64,000 nucleotides of DNA from Desulfofundulus thermobenzoicus (GTDB lineage Bacteria; Bacillota; Desulfotomaculia; Desulfotomaculales; Desulfovirgulaceae): contig NZ_WHYR01000002.1 of assembly GCF_009428905.1 (NCBI RefSeq), positions 1 through 64,000 of the forward strand, written 5' to 3'. A model generated the notes under the pieces. It saw nothing but the letters and a program-made list of their open reading frames with translations, did not search any database and was not told the origin of the DNA. This document shows, one piece after another, positions 15,557 through 25,157 of the stretch. A program made the translations under genes and the position numbers. The number at the start of each line of letters is the position of its first letter. The stretch's first letter is position 1.

Positions 15557-18408
15557 ATGGGCAGCCAGCCGTGGGAAGCATCGTGCGCTGCCGCGGGCGC
15601 GAGTGGGTGGTGCTGCCGCCGGACGGACCGGAAGTGATCCGCCTGCGGCCGCTGGTTGGTGACGACGGCGAGACTTGCGGAATCTACCTTCCCCTTGTGG
15701 AAGCGGGCCTGGAAAAAGTGGAGCCGGCGACTTTTCCCCTGCCAGCGCCGGAGGACGCCGGGGACGCCGTAGGCGCCGGGCTTCTATGGCAGGCCGCCCG
15801 GCTAGCTTTGCGCGATGGTGCCGGTCCTTTCCACTCCCTGGGCCGTATCTCGGTGCGACCGCGGGCCTACCAGTTCGTGCCCCTGCTCATGGCCCTGCGG
15901 CTTGACCCGGTGCGGATCTTAATAGCCGATGATGTGGGCGTGGGCAAAACCATCGAGGCTTTGCTCATAGCGCGCGAGCTTTTCGACCGGGGCGAGATCG
16001 ACCGCATCTGCGTGCTCTGCCCGCCGCACCTCTGCGAGCAGTGGCAGAAGGAGCTGGCGGAGAAATTCCATCTGGAAGCAGAAGTGATCCGCTCCGGAAC
16101 GGTCAGCCGCCTCGAACGGGGGCTTCCACCGGGAGAGCACAGCATCTTTAAATACTACCGGCATATCGTGGTCAGCATTGATTACGCCAAATCGGACCGC
16201 CACCGGCCCGAATTCCTCACCCACTGCCCGTTTTTTGTGATTGTGGACGAGGCCCACGGCGCCGCCCAGCCGGGCACAACCTCGCGGTCCCAGCAGCAAC
16301 GCCACGATCTCTTGCGTGCCCTGGCCGCCGACCCCGGGAGGCACCTGGTGCTTTTAACGGCCACCCCCCACAGTGGGATCGAGGACTCCTTTGTCTCCCT
16401 GCTGGCCCTGCTGCGGCCCTCCTTTGCCAATCTTAGCTTCCAGCGGCTCACCGGAGAGGAGCGCACCGCAGTGGCCCGCCACTTTGTGCAGCGCCGCCGG
16501 GCCGATATCGTCAGGTGGCTGGAGGAAGAAACCTGCTTCCCGGAGCGCGAAAGCCGCGAGGAAACCTACATGCTTTCTCCGGCCTACCGGGAACTTTTCA
16601 ACCGGGTCTATAACTTCAGCCGGGAACTGGTGCGCACGGGCGAGACGTTCTCCGGCTGGCGGCGGCGCATCCGCTACTGGGCGGCCCTATCCCTTTTGCG
16701 CTGCGTGATGTCCAGCCCGGCTGCGGCTGTGGCCGCGCTGCACAGGCAGGCAGAAGAGCGTAAGGCGTCTGAGGAAAGGGACGATGTGGCTTACGCTTCT
16801 TATGTTTACGATCCTGTCGATGAAGAGCCCGTGGACGTGGAGCCCTCCCATGTGGTCGAGCAGGGCGAAATGGATCTTTCAAAAAGCAGCCGCCGCAAGC
16901 TCCGCGAGTTTGCCCGCCTGGCGGAAAATATAAAGGCTACGGATGCCGATACGAAAATGGCCCGCTGTGCTGAAATTGTGGCCCAGCTCCTGCGCGAGGG
17001 TTACTACCCCATCATCTGGTGCCGCTACATCGCCACGGCGCAGTATGTGGCCGCCGAACTTAAGCGCAGGCTGGCACCGGCCTTTCCGCACCTTGCGGTG
17101 GAGGCCGTGACCGGCAACCTGCCCGAGGAGGACCGCCGCCTGAAAGTGGAAGAACTTTCCAAAAGCTCGCCCCGCGTGCTCGTGGCCACCGACTGCCTCA
17201 GCGAGGGGATCGATCTCCAGGAGCACTTTACGGCTGTAGTCCATTACGATCTGCCCTGGAACCCCAACCGTCTGGAGCAGCGCGAGGGCCGGGTAGACCG
17301 CTTCGGGCAGCAGGCACTGAAAATCCGCGCCGTTTTGTTTTACGGCCGCGACAACCCTGTGGACGGCGCCGTGCTGGACGTTCTTCTGCGCAAAGCGGCG
17401 GAAATTAGAAAGAGCCTCGGTGTGGCCGTGCCCGTGCCTGTGGACAGCGAATCCGTGATGGAGGCCGTGTTAAAAGCCCTTTTTACCCGCGGGGAGGAAC
17501 TCCGGCGCGGTTACTACCAGCTCACGCTTTTCGAGGACACCACGGTCCTGGACTTCCACCGCCGCTGGGACGAGGCCGCCGGCCGGGAGAAAGAAAGCCG
17601 CACCCGCTTTGCCCAGAAGGGCATCAAGCCCGAAGAGGTGGAGCGGGAATTGCGCGCCACCGACGATATCCTGGGCGATCCGGAGGCCGTGCGGCACTTT
17701 GTCGTCAACGCCTGCCGGCGCCTGGGCCTGGGCATGGAGGCTGCGCGCGGCGGCACATTTGTGCTTTCCGTTCCCCCGGGGATCAGCCCTCCTCCCCTGG
17801 TGAGCCAGGCCATGCCGGCCAATCCCTGGCGGGTGTGCTTTATTTCCCCTCCTCCCAAAGGCGCTGCATGGGTGGGCAGGAATCATCCCTTTGTCTGCGC
17901 CCTGGCCCAGTGGCTCCTGGAGAGCGCCCAGGCCAGCGGGGGGCAAGCGCCGGCGGCGCGTTGCGGCGTGGTGCGCACCGCCAGGGTGGGGCGGCGCACG
18001 GTACTTCTTTTGCTGCGCCTGCGCCACCTCCTGGAGCAGCCGGACCGGCCGCCGCTTTTGGCCGAGGAAGTTCTGGTGCTGGGACTGCAGGGGCATAATC
18101 CCGCGCACCCCCATTTTCTTAGCGACGACGAGGCGCGCCAGCTTCTCCTTGAGGCCGCACCAGATGCGCCAATATCCCAGCAGGAGCGGCGGGAGGTGCT
18201 GGCCGAGGTGCTAAAGTGGTGGGACGATCTCTTGCCACACCTCGAAGCAAAGGCAAAGGAACGGGCGCAGCGGGTACTTGAGGCGCACCGCCGGGTGCGG
18301 GCAGCTGCCCGCATGATCCGCCGGGGCCTGGCAGTACAGCCGCAGTTTCCGCTCGATTTGCTGGGGCTCCTGATTTTGTTACCTGTGCCCAAAGGGGTGG
18401 TGTGGTGA
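15553..18408 (+). CDS. SNF2-family helicase (DrmD-like)
   Basis: A 951-aa ATP-dependent DNA translocase of the SNF2/HepA class. Walker A is DDVGVGKT (residues 126-133), motif II is VDEAHG (about 231) and motif III is LLTATPHSG. The C-terminal helicase lobe has VLVATDCLSEGIDLQ and QREGRVDRFGQQ (about residues 575-586). The family includes DrmD of class 1 DISARM. The GTG start overlaps the helicase stop (GTGA), and the methyltransferase starts one base after its stop, so the three genes form one translational unit. It probably moves along or remodels DNA for the complex. The exact role is inferred from context. Confidence 0.85.
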   Translation: MNGQPAVGSIVRCRGREWVVLPPDGPEVIRLRPLVGDDGETCGIYLPLVEAGLEKVEPATFPLPAPEDAGDAVGAGLLWQAARLALRDGAGPFHSLGRISVRPRAYQFVPLLMALRLDPVRILIADDVGVGKTIEALLIARELFDRGEIDRICVLCPPHLCEQWQKELAEKFHLEAEVIRSGTVSRLERGLPPGEHSIFKYYRHIVVSIDYAKSDRHRPEFLTHCPFFVIVDEAHGAAQPGTTSRSQQQRHDLLRALAADPGRHLVLLTATPHSGIEDSFVSLLALLRPSFANLSFQRLTGEERTAVARHFVQRRRADIVRWLEEETCFPERESREETYMLSPAYRELFNRVYNFSRELVRTGETFSGWRRRIRYWAALSLLRCVMSSPAAAVAALHRQAEERKASEERDDVAYASYVYDPVDEEPVDVEPSHVVEQGEMDLSKSSRRKLREFARLAENIKATDADTKMARCAEIVAQLLREGYYPIIWCRYIATAQYVAAELKRRLAPAFPHLAVEAVTGNLPEEDRRLKVEELSKSSPRVLVATDCLSEGIDLQEHFTAVVHYDLPWNPNRLEQREGRVDRFGQQALKIRAVLFYGRDNPVDGAVLDVLLRKAAEIRKSLGVAVPVPVDSESVMEAVLKALFTRGEELRRGYYQLTLFEDTTVLDFHRRWDEAAGREKESRTRFAQKGIKPEEVERELRATDDILGDPEAVRHFVVNACRRLGLGMEAARGGTFVLSVPPGISPPPLVSQAMPANPWRVCFISPPPKGAAWVGRNHPFVCALAQWLLESAQASGGQAPAARCGVVRTARVGRRTVLLLLRLRHLLEQPDRPPLLAEEVLVLGLQGHNPAHPHFLSDDEARQLLLEAAPDAPISQQERREVLAEVLKWWDDLLPHLEAKAKERAQRVLEAHRRVRAAARMIRRGLAVQPQFPLDLLGLLILLPVPKGVVW

Positions 18409-18409
18409 A

Positions 18410-21400
18410 ATGCGTTTTCCCTGCTTGAAGGTGGAAGGGGGGCTTTTGGCCCCGGACCTCCTGGACCGCATATACGAGGGTGCGGCACCCGGTCAGAGGC
18501 CGGCCGATTTTGGACAAAGCGGCCGCCTGGAAAACGAGATAGCTGCCGCCTGGCAGGAGGCGCTGGAGCACTGGCAGGCCTTCCAGCACCGCCTGGAGCG
18601 CCTTCCGGAGGCCGACCCGGCCACCACCGTCACCCGGGACCAGTGGGTGATCCCCCTCCTGAGTCTTTTGGGTTACGAGCTGGTTTATACACCCCGCGCC
18701 GCCGCGGTGGAGGGCAGGACTTACGCCATTTCCCACCGCGCCGGCACAGGCGAGGATGCGCTGCCGGTGCACGTGGTGGGCTGCCGGCTCTCCCTTGATC
18801 GTCGCCCGGAAACGGGACGGCCGCGCCTGGCCCCGCACTCCCTGGTGCAAGAATACTTAAACCGCACCGAGCAACTCTGGGGCGTGGTGACCAACGGCTT
18901 CACCTTGCGGCTCCTGCGGGATAACCTGCGCCGCACCCAGCCCGCCTACATTGAATTTGACCTACGGGAGATGATGGCCGGTAAGAACTTTGCCGACTTC
19001 TCCCTTTTTTACCGGCTGGCCCACCGCTCCCGCCTGCCGAAAGACGGCGCTGCGGATTGCTGGCTGGAACGTTACTACCTTGAAACCGTGGAGCAGGGCA
19101 GCCGGGTGCGCGACCGCCTGCGGGACGGCGTGGAGGAGGCCATCAAGATCCTCGGCCGGGCCTTCCTGCAGCACCCCTCCAACGAGGTCCTGCGGGAAAA
19201 AGTGCACACGAACCGGCTTGGTGCTGCCGAGTACTACCAGCAGCTTTTGCGCCTTATCTACCGCCTCCTTTTCCTCATGGTGGCCGAAGAGCGCGGGCTT
19301 CTTACCACCAACGCGCACTACCGGGCATATTACAGCGTGGCCCGGCTGCGCCGTCTTTGCGAGAACCGGCGGGCCTATACCGACCACGGCGACCTCTGGG
19401 AAAGCGCCAAAGTGACCTTTCGCCTGCTGGCCAGAGGTGTCCTGGGGCAGAAACTCGGGCTACCCCCGCTCAACGGGCCGCTCTTCGAGGACCAGGCCAC
19501 GGGGGACCTTAACGACCTCCATCTTACCAACCGGGCGTTCCTGGAGGCCATCTGGTACCTCTCCATGTACAAGGAGAACGAGCGCGCCCCATGGCGGCGG
19601 GTGAACTGCGCCGCATTAGACGTGGAGGAGCTGGGCAGCGTCTACGAGAGCCTTTTAGACCTCCACCCCGTTATTACTTTTACAGAGGGTGGCCTGCCGG
19701 ATTTTGCCCTGGACCCCGGCACCGAGCGCAAGTCCACCGGCTCCTACTATACGCCGCGCGCCCTAGTGGAGGAGCTGGTGGCCAGCGCTCTGGTTCCGGT
19801 GATGCAGGAAAGATTGGCCGGCAAACACACGCTGGAGGAGAAAAAAGCGGCCCTCCTCTCCATTAAGGTCTGCGATCCCGCCTGCGGGTCCGGCCACTTC
19901 CTTTTGGCCGCGGCCCGGCGGCTGGGCCAGGAGCTGGCCCGCATCGCAAGCGAGGCGGACGAGCCCGCGCCGGAAGAGGTCAGGTCGGCCGTGCGGGAAG
20001 TCATCGCCCACTGCATCTACGGTGTGGACAAAAACCCGATGGCCGTAGAGCTCTGCCAGGTGGCCCTGTGGATTGAGGGGCACGCACCGGGCAAGCCCCT
20101 CACCTTCCTCGACCACCGCATCCGCTGCGGCGACTCCCTGGTGGGGGTGCTTGACAAAAGCGTGCTTGCCAGGGGCATTCCCGACGAGGCATATGATGCT
20201 GTGGCGGGGGACGAAAAGGCCATCGCGCGCTCGTTTAAAAGAAGAAACCGGGAGGAAAGGGAAAACCCAATTTCTTTTGCCTGGGAGGGGGAAACCGGCC
20301 GGTTGCCGGACGAACACCGGAAGCTGAGCTTACTACCAGACGACACCCTCGAACAGGTGCGCCAAAAGGCAGAGCTCTACCGGGCCATGCGCCGGCGCGG
20401 GAGCACCTGGTGGCAAAAACAGACCGCCTGCCACCTCTGGACGGCTGCCTTTTTTGCCCAGCTCAGCAGTGAAGCGGTCCGGGAAAACAGGGTGCCCACC
20501 AGCGATACCCTTTTCCGCCAGCTGGAAAACCGTGCTCCCGACCCGCGGGCGGTGGGAACAGCCTGGGAGCTGGCCCAAAAGCATCGCTTCTTCCACTGGC
20601 CCCTGGAGTTTCCCGAGGTGTTTGCCCAGGGCGGCTTTGACGTGGTGCTCTGCAACCCGCCGTGGGAGCAAATACAACTTGAGGAAAAGGAATTCTTCGC
20701 TGTGTGGGCACCAGAAGTTGCACGTGCTTTAAACAAGGCGGCGCGGCAGCGCTTGATCAACAGGCTGCCTGAAGAGAACCCCCCGCTTTGGCAGGAGTAC
20801 CAGGGTGCCAAGCATACTGCTGAAGCCACAAGCAAGTTTTTGCGGGGCAGCGGCCGCTTCCCGCTGACCGCACGTGGGCGTATTAACACCTACAGCGTCT
20901 TTGCCGAGCTCTTCTCCCAGCTTCTCCGCCCGGGCGGCCGCGCCGGCGTGGTGCTGCCCACGGGCATTGCCACCGACGACACCAACAAGCACTTCTTCGC
21001 CTACCTGGTGGAAAGCGGGCGGCTGGTGAGCCTTTATGACTTTGAAAACCGGGAGGGTATTTTCTCCGCTGTAGATAGCCGCTATAAGTTCTCCCTTCTC
21101 ACCATGCGGGGCAGAAGGGAAGAAAAAACCCCGGCGCGCTTTGCTTTCTTCCTTACCAACACCGATCACTTGCACGACAGCCGTCGCGTCTTTGAGTTGA
21201 GCCCGGAAGAATTGGTCCTCTTTAACCCCAACACCCGCACCTGCCCCGTCTTCCGCACCATGGCGGACGCGGAGTTAACGAAGAAGATCTACCAGCGCGT
21301 GCCAGTGCTGGTCAACGAGCGCACGGGGGAAAACCCGTGGAAAGTTTCCTTTGAACAGGGTATATTTAATATGTCTACGGACAGCCACCTCTTCCGTACG

Positions 21401-22390
21401 ACGCAGGAGCTGGAGGAACAGGGATACGTGCTCATGCGCGGCCGGGACCTCGGCCGGCCCGACGGCCTCTGTTACGTGCGCGGGGACGAGATCTGGCTAC
21501 CTCTCTACGAGGCCAAAATGATCTGGCAGTTCGACCACCGCTTCGGCACCTATAAGGGCGTGCCGCCAAACACCTCCAGCACACACCTTCCCACCCCGCG
21601 GGAAGAGGATTACGCCGATCCGGATTACTTCGTCCTGCCGCGGTACTGGGTGAGTGAGGAAGAGGTGGAGGTGCGGCTAGAGCAGTGGAAATGCGGTTGG
21701 TTATTAAGTTTTCGACGAGTTGCCAGGGCGAATGATGAGCGTACGGGCATTTTTTCTATTATTCTACGAAGTGGTGTAGGGGATAGCCTTTTTCTCCTTT
21801 TAATTATGACGGAACAACGTTATAGCTCATGTTTAAATTCGTGTTTATTAGTGAATCTTAACTCACTGGTTTTTGATTATTTTGTGCGTCAGAAGGTAGC
21901 AGGCACAAATATGAGTTTTTACTTTGTACGGCAACTCCCCGTCCTCCCGCCCGATGCCTATACCGAGTCCGACCTCTTTTTCATCGTCCCCCGCGTGCTG
22001 GAGCTGGTCTACACCGCCTGGGACCTGGAGGCGTTTGCGCGGGAGGTCTGGCAGGATTGCCCGCGGGAGCTGCGCCAGGAAATTGCCCGCCGCTGGCAGG
22101 AATGCTGCGGCCGGGCACTGGAGGCCCAACCGGGCGTCGAAGAGATCCCGCCCTTCCGCTGGGACCCCGGGCGCCGTGCCATCATCCGCGCCGAGCTCGA
22201 CGCCTACTACGCTAAGCTCTACGGGTTAACCCGCGACGAGCTGCGCTACATCCTCGACCCCAGGGACGTCTTTGGCCCCGACTTCCCCGGCGAGACTTTT
22301 CGCGTGCTCAAAGAAAAAGAAGAGCGCCAGTACGGCGAATACCGCACCAGGCGCCTGGTTCTGGAGTCGTGGGAGAGGTTGAATCTGTAA
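18410..22390 (+). CDS. Eco57I-type adenine DNA methyltransferase (DrmMI-like)
   Basis: A 1326-aa class I methyltransferase expected to N6-methylate adenine. Motif I is [17 protein letters not shown] (about residues 487-503) and motif IV is NPPW (about 748). An N-terminal helical region precedes [16 protein letters not shown], typical of Eco57I/PglX-like enzymes. The C-terminal part ([13 protein letters not shown] and QLPVLPP) is the specificity region. Proteins of this size serve as the modification enzyme in DISARM (DrmMI) and BREX (PglX). Bases 21690-21930 are distinctly AT-rich inside a GC-rich gene, suggesting exchange of the specificity segment. The ATG lies one base after the SNF2 stop. 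Confidence 0.87.
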   Translation: MRFPCLKVEGGLLAPDLLDRIYEGAAPGQRPADFGQSGRLENEIAAAWQEALEHWQAFQHRLERLPEADPATTVTRDQWVIPLLSLLGYELVYTPRAAAVEGRTYAISHRAGTGEDALPVHVVGCRLSLDRRPETGRPRLAPHSLVQEYLNRTEQLWGVVTNGFTLRLLRDNLRRTQPAYIEFDLREMMAGKNFADFSLFYRLAHRSRLPKDGAADCWLERYYLETVEQGSRVRDRLRDGVEEAIKILGRAFLQHPSNEVLREKVHTNRLGAAEYYQQLLRLIYRLLFLMVAEERGLLTTNAHYRAYYSVARLRRLCENRRAYTDHGDLWESAKVTFRLLARGVLGQKLGLPPLNGPLFEDQATGDLNDLHLTNRAFLEAIWYLSMYKENERAPWRRVNCAALDVEELGSVYESLLDLHPVITFTEGGLPDFALDPGTERKSTGSYYTPRALVEELVASALVPVMQERLAGKHTLEEKKAALLSIKVCDPACGSGHFLLAAARRLGQELARIASEADEPAPEEVRSAVREVIAHCIYGVDKNPMAVELCQVALWIEGHAPGKPLTFLDHRIRCGDSLVGVLDKSVLARGIPDEAYDAVAGDEKAIARSFKRRNREERENPISFAWEGETGRLPDEHRKLSLLPDDTLEQVRQKAELYRAMRRRGSTWWQKQTACHLWTAAFFAQLSSEAVRENRVPTSDTLFRQLENRAPDPRAVGTAWELAQKHRFFHWPLEFPEVFAQGGFDVVLCNPPWEQIQLEEKEFFAVWAPEVARALNKAARQRLINRLPEENPPLWQEYQGAKHTAEATSKFLRGSGRFPLTARGRINTYSVFAELFSQLLRPGGRAGVVLPTGIATDDTNKHFFAYLVESGRLVSLYDFENREGIFSAVDSRYKFSLLTMRGRREEKTPARFAFFLTNTDHLHDSRRVFELSPEELVLFNPNTRTCPVFRTMADAELTKKIYQRVPVLVNERTGENPWKVSFEQGIFNMSTDSHLFRTTQELEEQGYVLMRGRDLGRPDGLCYVRGDEIWLPLYEAKMIWQFDHRFGTYKGVPPNTSSTHLPTPREEDYADPDYFVLPRYWVSEEEVEVRLEQWKCGWLLSFRRVARANDERTGIFSIILRSGVGDSLFLLLIMTEQRYSSCLNSCLLVNLNSLVFDYFVRQKVAGTNMSFYFVRQLPVLPPDAYTESDLFFIVPRVLELVYTAWDLEAFAREVWQDCPRELRQEIARRWQECCGRALEAQPGVEEIPPFRWDPGRRAIIRAELDAYYAKLYGLTRDELRYILDPRDVFGPDFPGETFRVLKEKEERQYGEYRTRRLVLESWERLNL

Positions 22391-22971
22391 AGGCCGCAAC
22401 AATAAACGCGAGGCTGCGACACAGCCCCTACCGGATGACCTTTCCGGTAAATCGCATGGAAATATTATGGAATTTTATGGGTTTGCGTCGGCTTGGAGTT
22501 AAGACCCATATACCATCGCCTGGAAGACTGAGTTAGATCCCATGTATTGCTCTGCTGGCTGGCGCTCCTTTTGATCAGAATAGCGGAAAACAGAACAGGT
22601 CTTTCCTGGCGCCAGATCAGAAAGGAGCAAAGGAGTTGCAAAGAATCCACCTCGGACTGTTTCAAGGGGCCAACGGCGAGATATATCAGCGTACCGAACT
22701 GACCAGGGAACAAAAGGAAATTTTTAGGGCCGTTAAGGTTTCAGAGCCTCCGAAATTTTATAGCATTAAGACCGGTACATAAGGGAGCTCATAGTAACAC
22801 GCCTCTTCCTGGGTGTGGCCTTCTATCCCTTGTGTAGCGCGGGTTCACGCTTTTTGTTAATCTAAAGACTGTCGAACTCAGGTCATAGTTTTTAAAACTT
22901 TTTGTGATATTACATAAACCCTTGGTAGGATGCATAATTTTATCAAATAACATAAAATACCAGGAGGATAT
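22391..22971. other. Intergenic stretch with transposase remnant
   Basis: About 580 bp between the methyltransferase and the AT-rich orphan gene. It holds the frameshifted transposase end at 22532-22782. After it, to 22971, the DNA becomes AT-rich and holds no other gene. An AGGAGG ribosome site for the next gene lies at its right end. Confidence 0.6.
22532..22782 (+). pseudogene. IS1634/IS4-like transposase, C-terminal remnant
   Basis: Two frames together give a transposase C-terminus: VLLCWLALLLIRIAENRTG and SWRQIRKE in one frame, then LQRIHLGLFQGANGEIYQRT and KVSEPPKFYSI in another. The frame changes near 22630. The N-terminal and catalytic parts are absent. The pattern (a hydrophobic helix, then a short beta segment ending in EPPKFY) is familiar from IS1634-type transposases. 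The family name is tentative. It shows that an insertion sequence once sat between the methyltransferase and the orphan gene. Confidence 0.55.
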
Positions 22972-24294
22972 ATGACGGGAAGACAAATACCAGGACACAT
23001 AGTCCAATGCGATTTTGAACAAGGGATATCATTTTTGGAGAACTTTTTGGGTTCAGAATGGTTAAACAGTCAGACTGAAGACAGCTCTGTAATCACAAAA
23101 TTATGGTACAGGAAGGATTTCCTTTCTTCCATTGAGCTTTATACTTTAGCCCATGCCATTCAAAAGTTTCAAAATGAAAAGAACGCCCGCTGGTTTGATA
23201 AATTCAAAAACCACGTCTACAACCATGAAAATATAGATATCATCAGTCAATCATACGAAATAATCTCGGCTGCCATGTTTTATAATAGAAATCAACTGGT
23301 TGAACTTTGCGACGTTAGTAAACCAGGTTACGATTTTGCCATCTATATTGACAAGAAAACCATACGTGTTTCCTGTAAAAAACTGCTGATGTCCGACCAG
23401 GAGAGACTGTTTTACGAAAATGCAGATGTGTTATATCACGAACTGCTAGAGTATTGCAAAAAGATAGGTTTAAACGGCATTCAGGTTTTTCTGCATCTGA
23501 TAAATTTGGAAGAGCAGATAGATTGGTTGGAGTTACGGAAAAACATTATTGGTTGTATTAACTTGTACTCCCGTGATAAAAATAGGTTTGGCTTCAAAAT
23601 CGGGGGGTGGTTCTTGGGCATTTGGGATATGCCTATTGATATGAAAGATTTTTGTTATTATCCCAACGATATAAGTATCCTTTTCATCTGCGGTTCGCCC
23701 TACTTACAGGACGAACAGAAACGCTTGGAGAATTTGATCCGCCGAGCTGCCAGAAACTTAAAAAAGCACAGCAACACCATAGACCAGGACAATATTAACA
23801 TGATTATGATTAGCCTACCCCCGGCTGTGTCCCTAACCAACGCCCGGCGGTGGTTAATGAACAAGTTTAATAGCGATTACTCATCCATAACAGCGGTTTT
23901 CCTGACCAGAACCGTTCCTACAGTAGAAAAAGATTTGTCAACCATGTTACCGTTAAACGAAGTTGCTTTTGTTAGTAATCCTAATGCCAAAGTTAACTGG
24001 GCAAGTTTTGTACCGCCAGGCTATGTTTTATCTGCTACCATCCCTTTTGGCAAGATTTCCGAGGAAGAATCCAAAATGTTCCTGGTTGCCGATGATAATT
24101 TTTCGCCAACCGGAGAGGTTTACCTGTTTCAGAGGGGCCAAATATTTCACGAACATATAAACGGGCCAATGGAGTATACGTTTAAGCGTATACCGGGGGT
24201 GCAGCACCATGTGGTATTTGCTCCAACACCCGGGGCAGGGCAGATGATGGTTTCCAGCATTACCCCACCTGAAGATGCCTTTTTGATTTTGTAG
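22972..24294 (+). CDS. Unknown AT-rich gene, possible PD-(D/E)XK-like protein
   Basis: A 440-aa protein, not recognised. Base use is strikingly AT-rich compared with the helicase operon, suggesting a different source. Residues about 100-145 read QSYEIISAAMFYNRNQLVEL, then GYDFAIYIDKKTIRVSCKKL. This is the E, D and x-C-K-K spacing of PD-(D/E)XK folds, with Ser where the usual Glu sits, so activity is uncertain. The rest has no motifs I can name. ATG 22972 follows CAGGAGGATAT. It is the last complete gene before the right repeat and may be an island accessory gene or an orphan defence gene. Confidence 0.6.
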   Translation: MTGRQIPGHIVQCDFEQGISFLENFLGSEWLNSQTEDSSVITKLWYRKDFLSSIELYTLAHAIQKFQNEKNARWFDKFKNHVYNHENIDIISQSYEIISAAMFYNRNQLVELCDVSKPGYDFAIYIDKKTIRVSCKKLLMSDQERLFYENADVLYHELLEYCKKIGLNGIQVFLHLINLEEQIDWLELRKNIIGCINLYSRDKNRFGFKIGGWFLGIWDMPIDMKDFCYYPNDISILFICGSPYLQDEQKRLENLIRRAARNLKKHSNTIDQDNINMIMISLPPAVSLTNARRWLMNKFNSDYSSITAVFLTRTVPTVEKDLSTMLPLNEVAFVSNPNAKVNWASFVPPGYVLSATIPFGKISEEESKMFLVADDNFSPTGEVYLFQRGQIFHEHINGPMEYTFKRIPGVQHHVVFAPTPGAGQMMVSSITPPEDAFLIL

Positions 24295-24304
24295 GAGAAA
24301 TGGA

Positions 24305-24772
24305 GACGGCCGCAAGGTATGGCTGGAGAAAGACGTGGCCGAGCGGGACAAATACGGCCGCCTGCTGGCCTATGTCTGGCTTTCCCCACCGAAGGACGAC
24401 GGCGAGGCCGAAGTAAGGGCCAGGATGTACAACGCCGAACTGCTCCTGAACGGCTACGCCCAGGTGATGACCGTCCCGCCCAATGTGAAGTATGCCGATC
24501 TTTTCGCGAAGCTCCAGCGGGAAGCGCGGGAGGCGAAGAAGGGCCTGTGGGGACGGCGGCCGTGACGGCAGCGGTACCCGCTCCCGTACCTTCTCCTCAT
24601 GGTAAAAGCCGGCAGCGCAGGGAAATACATAGGTAACTCCAACTCGAAAAAGTTCCATTACCCGGACTGCCAGTGGGCTCAGAAAATAAGTCCGAGTAAC
24701 CGCGTAGAGTTTAATACGCGGGAAGAAGCGGTAAACGCCGGCTACCAGCCCTGCAAGGTGTGCCGGCCATAA
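24305..24772 (+). pseudogene. Second thermonuclease fragment (3' part plus Zn domain)
   Basis: Starts abruptly in the nuclease domain (DGRKVWLEKDVAERDKYGRL), carries the same TGA at 24563 and ends with CKVCRP instead of CEGCR. The left 15 bp and the right end differ from the first copy at mostly silent or diverged positions, whereas 24320-24754 is nearly identical to it. The N-terminal two-thirds, including the signal peptide, are missing, so this cannot be a working enzyme. It marks the right boundary of the island. Confidence 0.85.
24320..24754 (+). repeat. 435-bp direct repeat, right copy flanking the 15-kb island
   Basis: Matches 8934-9368 with one mismatch. The same orientation means recombination between the copies would delete about 15.4 kb and leave one nuclease gene. 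Confidence 0.95.
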
Positions 24773-25157
24773 AGCCTAAACTTCGGATAAAAATAAGCCA
24801 TGTCTATTGATTGACCGGCTGGAACTTCAAATTTGCTGAAAGGGCGGTGATGAAAGATGAGAAGGACCTTCTTCCCGGTTCTTTAAATCCGGCGTATCGG
24901 CTGTTTCGTCTGGCTGTATCATGATGCTTTCAGCGGTTGTGATGTAGCCGCCTTTTTTTAATCCGCTTTGAAACACCATCAACCGGCGGAATTTATGTCA
25001 TAAACAGGGCGGTGGCAAATGGCGTCTGCAGGACGTTGTTTCCCTCTTGTAGTACCGGCCCCGGTACCTTAAAATAGTTTTTGTAGAATTTGTCGGAAAG
25101 GGGCCGGTAAAAATTTTTCAGAGGAGCTCCCCATGCCGCCGGTGGGCGGCACCACGA
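24773..25157. other. Gene-poor stretch after the island
   Basis: About 385 bp. It has no convincing gene. A short palindrome GTACCGG-CC-CCGGTAC lies near 25052-25067, and GGGGCCGGTA recurs near 25098. These could pair into a long-range hairpin, but no T run supports a terminator. Confidence 0.4.

Noticed and set aside
25052-25110. Long-range GGCCCC/GGGGCC pairing as a terminator before DUF4127
   Set aside because: The loop is about 40 nt, no T run follows, and no gene upstream needs it.
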